Positions 58,434-64,000 of a stretch of 64,000 nt of DNA are shown here, piece after piece. Position 1 is the first letter of the stretch; each line of letters begins with the position of its first letter. The notes beneath the pieces were generated by a model. It did not search any database, was not told where the DNA came from, and worked only from the letters and a program-made list of their open reading frames with translations. A program made the translations under genes and the position numbers. This DNA comes from Cohnella rhizosphaerae (GTDB lineage Bacteria; Bacillota; Bacilli; Paenibacillales; Paenibacillaceae): NCBI RefSeq assembly GCF_029525575.1, contig NZ_JAPDIA010000003.1, positions 2,410,214-2,474,213 on the forward strand, in the 5' to 3' direction.

Positions 58434-58923
58434 ATGTCCATGACCGTATACGGCGTATTCGACACGAGCAAGGAAGTCATCGACGCGATTCAGTCCTTGA
58501 AAATAAGGGGGGCATTCCGACCACGATCTGACGGTCGTCGCGGACCGGGAGGAGTCGTGGAGCCTCGGCAACCTGGGACAGGCGGCGGATCTCGTCGCGG
58601 TAGAAGGGGCCGGCGCAGGCTCGGATTCGCTGCTCGGCAAGGTCAAGCGCATCTTCAAGGCCGGCGGGGACAGCGAACTGTCGGGACGGCTCGAGGAGAT
58701 TGGCCTCTCGAACGGGGAAGCGATGGAGTACGCGCCCGAAGTGGACAAAGGGCGGTTCCTGCTGCTGATCGGCCATGACAACGGCTTGGCCGACGACGTC
58801 GTCGCCAACTCGCCCGCCGACGACAATGTAGCGGACAGCGCCATCCGCAACCAGGCGATCGACCGGGAGCTGCCGCGCATTTTGTCCGAGGACGGCCCGC
58901 TGCCGCCGGGAGAACGTATCTGA
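58434..58923 (+). CDS. General stress protein, YflT-like (frameshifted)
   Basis: Repaired length 162 residues. MSMTVYGVFDTSKEVIDAIQ is the opening of heat-induced stress proteins of the YflT family, followed by a Gly/Ala-rich middle and the acidic region EAMEYAPEVDKGRFLLLIGH. In Bacillus such genes belong to the sigma-B regulon; I cannot confirm a sigma-B promoter here. Six G at 58507-58512 break the frame; five give GHSDHDLTVVADREESWSLG. GGAGG precedes the ATG and a good terminator follows. Confidence 0.8.
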
Positions 58924-58974
58924 CTTCGAATTCGGCCGGCCCTGAATTTCGTTTCGGCTTCGGGCCAATCCGCT

Positions 58975-59007
58975 GAGCCCCGCCCCTCAAAGGCGTGGCT
59001 CTTTTTT
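58975..59007 (+). terminator. Terminator after the stress protein gene
   Basis: GAGCCCCGCC pairs with GGCGTGGCTC, loop CCTCAAA, then six T. Confidence 0.88.
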
Positions 59008-59071
59008 GCGTACCCGCGTTATAATGAAAAAAGCTTGATACGCGACAAATCGCGATTAACAATGGGGTGCG

Positions 59072-59296
59072 ATGAGCATGACACAATCCAGCGATCCGAA
59101 CGCGTCCGCCTCCGCGGACAAGCCGGGACAGAAAAAAATCAGCCTGGCGGAAGCGATGAAGCAGCGGCTGGCCCAGAAAAAGCAGGAAGCCGCGCATGGC
59201 GGCGGACAGCAGAGCGGCTTCTCGACAGACGTGAAGCAGATGCGCAGCCAAATCAAAAAGAAGCCGAACAACCAGAAGAAACGTACGGGCGTCTGA
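59072..59296 (+). CDS. Small basic hypothetical protein (74 aa)
   Basis: MSMTQSSDPNASASADKPGQ opens a highly polar, Lys/Gln-rich peptide, probably disordered at the N-terminus, with a helical centre (KKISLAEAMKQRLAQKKQEA) and a basic tail (QIKKKPNNQKKRTGV). I recognise no characterised family. A TATAAT-like box lies at 59021 and a hairpin with T-run follows the stop, supporting a separate transcript. Possible nucleic-acid association is only a guess from charge. Confidence 0.6.
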   Translation: MSMTQSSDPNASASADKPGQKKISLAEAMKQRLAQKKQEAAHGGGQQSGFSTDVKQMRSQIKKKPNNQKKRTGV

Positions 59297-59320
59297 AGCG
59301 TTCTGCGCAGGGTTCGGCAA

Positions 59321-59354
59321 AAGGCCCGGCGTTCGTCGATCGGGCTTGTTTTTA
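59321..59354 (+). terminator. Terminator after the 74-aa gene
   Basis: AAGGCCCG (59321-59328) pairs with CGGGCTT (59341-59347), then a T-rich tail. Confidence 0.7.
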
Positions 59355-59370
59355 TTAAAACGGAAGTAGG

Positions 59371-60552
59371 ATGATGATGGCAGATCATATGAAGCTTAAC
59401 GGCGAGTGGCCGGCTTTGGCTTGGCCGCTGGCGCTGAAGGACGCTTTGATGCCACAGACGCGCGAATCGCTGCAAAAAATGGCGAGACTGCTCAAGCTAT
59501 ACGACTGGGAGAACGAAAAAGATAAAGACGCGCTTGTCGGCGGGCTCTTGCCCGCGTTGGCCGATCACGCCGCCGAATCGACCCGGCTTTGGGACGAGGA
59601 ACGGTGGTCGCTCATTCGCAAGCTGGTCAAAAATAACGGTCTGATGACGGAGCCTCCGGAATCCGGGCCGGTCGCTTACTATTTAGCCGAGCGGGGAATC
59701 GCGTTTCCCGGAGAGGTGAAGGGCAAGAAGTCGCTGGTCATGCCGACCGAGTTGGTCGAACGGTTCGCCAGGCTGGAAGGGCTGTCCGGCACGCCGGCCC
59801 AGGTGAAACGCAACACGGAACACATCAAGCTCACGCAGGGGCTTCTGTACTACTATGGCGTCCTCGAAGAATCCGAGTTGGAAGCCCGTTTGATCGCGCT
59901 GACGGGAGAAACGCCGGAGGACGGTCCCGACCTGTTCGAGGTGCTCGTCGATGCCTTGGATTTCCGTGCGATGTTCGACTTCGACGAAGACGGCCTGTAT
60001 GCGAATCTAGACGTCGAAGAGCCTCGGGAGCTGCTGCGCATTCAGCAGGCGCGGCGGGAGCTGCCTTACCGCGAATTCGCCAAGGCGGAGCTGCTGAAGG
60101 CGGGCGAGCCCGAATACGTCGAACGGACGAAGGCGCATCAGGAGCTGGCCGGGTATCTGGCGAACGAATACGCGGTAGACATGCTGGAAGCGGACACGAT
60201 CGTCGAGATCTGCGCCGATACGTTCAAGAACGGCAAGTCGATGAGCGCGGCGTTCGAAATTTTGCAGTTCGAGTTTTCGATCGAGGATGGGCAAACGGTC
60301 CAGGAGGTCGGCGGGCTGCTTGCCCGGTTGAACAACGGCACGCGGCAATGGGTGCTGAAGGGACATCGGCCGGACGAGCTTCAAATGACCGTGGGCGGCG
60401 GCGTGCCGTCCAACGTGCTTGCGATGCCGCAGCGATCCCATCATGCCGACGTCATCTCGATCCAGACCGGCCGCAAGATCGGGCGCAACGATCCCTGTCC
60501 CTGCGGCAGCGGCAAGAAGTTCAAGAAATGCTGCGGCGCGGTCGGAGACTGA
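59371..60552 (+). CDS. SEC-C motif protein
   Basis: A 393-residue cytoplasmic protein ending in a SEC-C zinc motif ([20 protein letters not shown]), the metal-binding element also found at the C-terminus of SecA. The rest is mainly helical ([60 protein letters not shown]), without a recognised domain. SEC-C proteins of this type are common in Bacillales and uncharacterised. Three consecutive ATG codons mark the start; the first or third may be used. Confidence 0.8.
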   Translation: MMMADHMKLNGEWPALAWPLALKDALMPQTRESLQKMARLLKLYDWENEKDKDALVGGLLPALADHAAESTRLWDEERWSLIRKLVKNNGLMTEPPESGPVAYYLAERGIAFPGEVKGKKSLVMPTELVERFARLEGLSGTPAQVKRNTEHIKLTQGLLYYYGVLEESELEARLIALTGETPEDGPDLFEVLVDALDFRAMFDFDEDGLYANLDVEEPRELLRIQQARRELPYREFAKAELLKAGEPEYVERTKAHQELAGYLANEYAVDMLEADTIVEICADTFKNGKSMSAAFEILQFEFSIEDGQTVQEVGGLLARLNNGTRQWVLKGHRPDELQMTVGGGVPSNVLAMPQRSHHADVISIQTGRKIGRNDPCPCGSGKKFKKCCGAVGD

Positions 60553-60569
60553 ATCGGTTCTTCGCATGT

Positions 60570-60631
60570 AAAAAAGGCTTGGCTTGCGAATCGGCCCGTT
60601 GTGGAGGGCGATCGCGCGCCAAGCCTTTTTT
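60570..60631. terminator. Bidirectional terminator between SEC-C and AraC genes
   Basis: AAAAAAGGCTTGGC (60570-60583) is perfectly complementary to GCCAAGCCTTTTTT (60618-60631). Confidence 0.9.
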
Positions 60632-60641
60632 GCGCCGCGGC

Positions 60642-61517
60642 TCAGCGGCTGCTCCATTGCTTGCGGTACGCAAGCGGGGTCAAGCCGGTCCGATTCTTGA
60701 ACAGATCGATGAAATGGCTGACGTTGTCGATCCCGACCCGCTCCGCGATCTCGGCGATCGGCGCATCCGAATATTTCAAATATTCCTTCGCGTGGTTGAT
60801 GCGCACCTCGATGAGATAGGCGATGGGCGCGAGCCCGATATACCGCTTAAAAGCCCGCGACAGATTAAACTTGCTGACCGCCAGCGCCGCCGCCAGCGAA
60901 TCGAGCGTCAGCTTTTCCCCGTATCTCGAATCGATCGTCCGGACCGCCTGATTGACGTAGGCCGGCACGTCTCCCGGCGACGGTCCGCTGCCCGAAGCGA
61001 TGACGACCAGCTCCGTCAGAACGTCGGTCAGCAGCCTGGAGCTCAGCAATTCGGTGTGCGCGAAACGAGCGCGATGAAGGCCGATCAACTCCCGGATGCG
61101 TCCGGGGATGACCGAGCCGCCGCCTGCATCGACGACGGGTGCCGGCGAATAGCCGCAGAAAGCTTCGTAATAACGGCTTGCCTGGTTGCCGTTCAAGTGG
61201 ACCCAGAGCAGCTCCCAGGTTCCGTCTCCATAGGCGGAATAATGCTGATAGGTCCTGCAGTCGATAAAAAACGCTTGTCCGCTGGCGAGACTGTACGATT
61301 TGTCCCGATACGTGAGCCGCCCGGATCCCGCTACCGTATAGACGACCAGATAAGAGTCGATTCCCTCGCGCTCGGTAAAGTAAGGGACGGCCGCATGAAA
61401 GTGCCCGACCTCCTGGACGAAGTAGTAGGCGGAGCGCGCGAACTCCGACGGCGTAGCGATCAATCTGACCGAATCCGCGGACCAGGCGGGAGAGACGTTG
61501 ACGTAAGAAGCGGGCAA
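60642..61517 (-). CDS. AraC family transcriptional regulator with cupin domain
   Basis: A 291-residue cytoplasmic regulator. The N-terminal cupin-type ligand domain (~15-160: YLVVYTVAGSGRLTYRDKSY; GQAFFIDCRTYQHYSAYGDG) binds a small molecule, usually a sugar. The C-terminal pair of helix-turn-helix motifs (LDSLAAALAVSKFNLSRAFK; IAEIAERVGIDNVSHFIDLF) ends TGLTPLAYRKQW. TTG start with GGAGG. It is divergent from the fucose/arabinose isomerase-like gene and probably controls it through the shared ~120-nt intergenic region. Confidence 0.88.
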   Translation of the reverse strand: MPASYVNVSPAWSADSVRLIATPSEFARSAYYFVQEVGHFHAAVPYFTEREGIDSYLVVYTVAGSGRLTYRDKSYSLASGQAFFIDCRTYQHYSAYGDGTWELLWVHLNGNQASRYYEAFCGYSPAPVVDAGGGSVIPGRIRELIGLHRARFAHTELLSSRLLTDVLTELVVIASGSGPSPGDVPAYVNQAVRTIDSRYGEKLTLDSLAAALAVSKFNLSRAFKRYIGLAPIAYLIEVRINHAKEYLKYSDAPIAEIAERVGIDNVSHFIDLFKNRTGLTPLAYRKQWSSR

Positions 61518-61639
61518 GGGAATCGCCCTCCTTGCAAGATCGTCGTATTTTTGGTCAACATTCTTCGATGATATAAGGATTATAACCGTTTACAATTTGG
61601 TGAGAAAGGTATGATTAAACGAGGAAACGAGGAATGGTC

Positions 61640-63142
61640 ATGTCCCTGCTGCAGCCGATCAAGCCGCCGCGAAAAGCGCGGATCGGTCTTTATTCCGTCG
61701 GCCTGCGCGCCTATTGGGATCAGTTTCCCGGGTTGCGCGAGCGTCTGGAGGGCTACGGAAAGTTTATCGAAGGCCGCTTGTCCGGGTGGGCGGACGTGTT
61801 CAACTTCGGACTGGTCGATACGGAAGGCGAGGGCCGCCGCGCAGGCGAGTGGCTGAACCTTCGGGACGTCGACCTGGTGTTTTGCCATGCGGCCACGTAT
61901 TCGACGAGCGCAACCGTCCTGCCCGTGCATCAGATCAACAAAGCTCCCGTCGTATTTTTGAATTTGCAGCCGACCGAACGCATCAATTATGAAGCGACGA
62001 CGACGGGCGAGTGGCTGGCGCATTGCGGCGCCTGTCCGGTACCCGAGTTCGCCAACGCGTTCAACAGGGCGGGCATTCCTTTCCGCGTCGTGAACGGCTT
62101 GCTCGGGCTGGCCGCCACGCCGGCCGGTTCCCTGACGAACGAGATTACCCATGAGCGGGAGGAAGCGATTCGCGCATGGCTGGAGATCCGGGCGTGGGCC
62201 CAGGCGGCAGCGGTGCCGCGGACGCTCCGGCACAGCCGGTTCGGGTTTTTGGGCAATACGTACAGCGGGATGCTGGATATGTACAGCGACTTCACGATGA
62301 TCCAGGCGCAGACCGGCATGCACGTCGAGGTGCTGGAAATGTGCGATCTGGACCGTCAGCTTCAATCGGTGACGGCGGACGAGGTTGCGCGCAAGCTGGC
62401 GGAAGTGCGGGAAATGTTCGAGATCAGCGGCGATTCGCCCTCCGATCCGATCGCAAGACGGCCTACCGACGAACAGCTCGAATGGTCGTGCCGGGTGGCT
62501 GCGGCGCAAGAGAAGCTGGTCCGGGAATACGATCTGGATGCGCTGGCCTACTACTATCACGGCGCGCCGGGCGGCGCGTACGAGAAGCTGCAGGGCGGGT
62601 TCATCGTCGGGCATTCGCTGCTCACGGCCCGCGGCATTCCATGCTCGGGCGAAGGCGATCTGAAAACGGCCGTGGCGATGAAAATTTGCGACATTCTCGG
62701 CACAGGCGGCAGTTTTTCGGAGATTGTGGTCACGGATTATGTGGACGGCACCATTCTGCTCGGTCACGACGGGCCGTTCCATATCGCGATTGCCGAAGGC
62801 AAGCCGATTCTGCGCGGGATGGGGCTGTACCACGGCAAACAGGGCACCGGCGTCTCGGTCGAAGCCAAGGTCGCGCCAGGTCCGGTCACGACGCTGAACG
62901 TGACGCAGACGGGAGACGGCAGGCTGAAGCTGATCAGCGGCGAAGGCGAATCGACCGACGGGCCGATCATGCGCATCGGCAACACGCAGACGCCGGTCCG
63001 TTTCCGCGAACATCCGGACGCGTACTTGACGAGATGGTTCGCCGAAGCGCCGACGCATCACTGCGCGCTGTCGGTCGGGCACAATGCCGCTTTGTTCGAA
63101 AAGGTGGGGCAGCTGCTGCAGGTCAGGCACGCGAGACTGTAA
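61640..63142 (+). CDS. L-fucose/L-arabinose isomerase family protein
   Basis: A 500-residue cytoplasmic protein of the FucI/AraA superfamily. MSLLQPIKPPRKARIGLYSV is preferred as start (AGGA 8 nt upstream; an ATG two codons earlier is possible). Family stretches: VDLVFCHAATYSTSATVLPV, RHSRFGFLGNTYSGMLDMYS, GIPCSGEGDLKTAVAMKICD and HDGPFHIAIAEGKPILRGMG. The Glu in SGEGD and the His residues are candidate metal ligands. Members interconvert aldoses and ketoses; sugar specificity is not clear, and some members are uncharacterised. Divergent AraC regulator upstream, terminator downstream. Confidence 0.85.
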   Translation: MSLLQPIKPPRKARIGLYSVGLRAYWDQFPGLRERLEGYGKFIEGRLSGWADVFNFGLVDTEGEGRRAGEWLNLRDVDLVFCHAATYSTSATVLPVHQINKAPVVFLNLQPTERINYEATTTGEWLAHCGACPVPEFANAFNRAGIPFRVVNGLLGLAATPAGSLTNEITHEREEAIRAWLEIRAWAQAAAVPRTLRHSRFGFLGNTYSGMLDMYSDFTMIQAQTGMHVEVLEMCDLDRQLQSVTADEVARKLAEVREMFEISGDSPSDPIARRPTDEQLEWSCRVAAAQEKLVREYDLDALAYYYHGAPGGAYEKLQGGFIVGHSLLTARGIPCSGEGDLKTAVAMKICDILGTGGSFSEIVVTDYVDGTILLGHDGPFHIAIAEGKPILRGMGLYHGKQGTGVSVEAKVAPGPVTTLNVTQTGDGRLKLISGEGESTDGPIMRIGNTQTPVRFREHPDAYLTRWFAEAPTHHCALSVGHNAALFEKVGQLLQVRHARL

Positions 63143-63157
63143 TCGCGGCATGACATG

Positions 63158-63206
63158 AAAAAAGGCGATGCGTTTCTAGCCCGAGCGGGCTCCGCATCGC
63201 CTTTTT
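63158..63206. terminator. Bidirectional terminator after the isomerase-like gene
   Basis: AAAAAAGGCGATGCG pairs with CGCATCGCCTTTTT around a loop containing a second AGCCCG/CGGGCT stem. Confidence 0.9.
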
Positions 63207-63228
63207 CTGCCTGGTCGCCGTCTCTAGC

Positions 63229-64000
63229 TTAGGCGCCAGCTATCGTGCCGGCTTTCTCCGCTTCCAGCTCCGCCGCCGCCTGCAGGCCCGCCTGGTTCAG
63301 CAGGTTCCAGGGTTTGTTGTAATGCGGCTGGAAGAAGAAGTCGACGAATCCGAGCTCCTCAACGGTCATCCTGTTCTGGATGCATACCGACAGCGTATTG
63401 GCCGACTGCGTCAGATCCGCCTTCGACAGCACCTGCGCGCCGAGCAGGCGTCCGCCGTCCGCTTCGTAGACGAGCTTGACCAGCGCCCGTTCGTACGTCG
63501 GCATGAATTCCGGCCGGTAGTTGTCGCTGACCGTCGTCGTCCTTATCTTGAGCCCCGCATCGACGGCGGCCTGCTCGGTCATGCCGGTCGAAGCGATGTT
63601 GAGGTCGAACATCCGGATGCCCGACGTGCCCTGCGTGCCCATATACTTGACGCGCGGCTCCATGATGTTCATGGCGACCAGCGTCCCCATGCGGACGGCG
63701 TTGGTCGCCAGCGGGATGTAGGCGGCCTTCCCGGTCGGGTTGTAGCGAATCGCGCAGCTGTCGCCGGCGGCGTATACGTCGGGGCAGCTCGTGCGCATGA
63801 ATTCGTCGACGACGATCGCGCCGTTCGGCAGCATCATGACCTGGCCTTTGAGCAGGTCGGTATTCGGACGGAAGCCGATGCAGAGGATGACGAGGTCCGA
63901 ATCGTACGCGCCTTCCGTCGTGACGACGCGGGCGACTTTGCCTTCTAGCCCCTCAAGGGCCGTCACCGTCTGGCCGAGCGCGAGCCTGACGCCGCGTTCC
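63229..64000 (-). CDS. NADH oxidase / CoA-disulfide reductase-type flavoprotein (partial)
   Basis: The C-terminal ~257 residues of a pyridine-nucleotide-disulfide oxidoreductase; the frame continues past the right window edge (ERGVRLALGQTVTALEGLEG). Visible features: DLVILCIGFRPNTDLLKGQ, the second FAD-binding motif CPDVYAAGDSCAIRYN, and the dimerisation domain GIRMFDLNIASTGMTEQAAV ... SVCIQNRMTVEELGFVDFFF. The Pyr_redox_dim ending FQPHYNKPWNLLNQAGLQAA is typical for H2O2- or water-forming NADH oxidases and CoA-disulfide reductases. The redox-active Cys and first FAD site are outside the window, so the exact enzyme cannot be decided. Confidence 0.85.
   Translation of the reverse strand, partial: ERGVRLALGQTVTALEGLEGKVARVVTTEGAYDSDLVILCIGFRPNTDLLKGQVMMLPNGAIVVDEFMRTSCPDVYAAGDSCAIRYNPTGKAAYIPLATNAVRMGTLVAMNIMEPRVKYMGTQGTSGIRMFDLNIASTGMTEQAAVDAGLKIRTTTVSDNYRPEFMPTYERALVKLVYEADGGRLLGAQVLSKADLTQSANTLSVCIQNRMTVEELGFVDFFFQPHYNKPWNLLNQAGLQAAAELEAEKAGTIAGA

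Overview
The window is a chromosomal stretch of a high-GC, endospore-type Firmicute, most probably a Paenibacillaceae member close to Cohnella or Paenibacillus. Evidence: a YojF/BshB2 pair for bacillithiol synthesis, YesM/YesN-type two-component regulators beside LplABC-type sugar transporters, an S-layer-homology protein, a ZTP (pfl) riboswitch ahead of folD, consistent AGGAGG-type ribosome binding sites and strongly GC-rich third codon positions. No rRNA, tRNA, phage, transposase or CRISPR array was seen.

Layout: 1-1.4 kb, end of a sugar ABC transporter; 2.2-4.6 kb, flavin monooxygenase, a small ORF and yojF-bshB2; 5.2-18.1 kb, a polysaccharide locus (BNR-4 secreted protein, membrane AraC regulator, LplB/LplC/solute-binding protein, giant right-handed beta-helix protein); 18.4-25.2 kb, housekeeping (fchA-like cyclohydrolase and folD under a ZTP riboswitch, hflX behind a probable attenuator, AAC(3)-type acetyltransferase, several DUF genes); 25.4-35.4 kb, a second glycan locus (histidine kinase, response regulator, binding protein, two permeases, GH130 phosphorylase, FAD oxidoreductase, SGNH hydrolase); 35.9-44.4 kb, DNA glycosylase, DEAD-box helicase, phosphodiester glycosidase, a ferric reductase/ApbE/small membrane protein operon, a nucleotidyltransferase/ATP-grasp pair and a Gln-rich protein; 44.6-55.2 kb, an operon of three secreted proteins (PA14 phosphoesterase, SLH protein, GH92 mannosidase); 55.2-64 kb, folC, zinc alcohol dehydrogenase, stress protein, SEC-C protein, an AraC regulator divergent from a fucose/arabinose isomerase-like enzyme, and a truncated NADH oxidase-type gene.

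Two features cut across the window. First, nearly every intergenic gap longer than about 330 nt holds its own degenerate tandem repeat. The sequences are mostly unrelated, but the period is about 51 bp again and again (near 2.1, 4.7, 9.0, 18.2, 35.5, 38.9 and 56.7 kb), and several arrays form hairpins whose arms co-vary. The one long gap without an array is the hflX leader. This is my main candidate for an undescribed element class. Second, about twenty genes are broken by single-base shifts, nearly always one base too many and mostly in G/C runs of 5-7 or A/T runs of 7. Removing that base restores a full-length family member each time, so I treat these genes as intact and the shifts as probable sequencing errors. 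Coordinates for those genes span the repaired frame.
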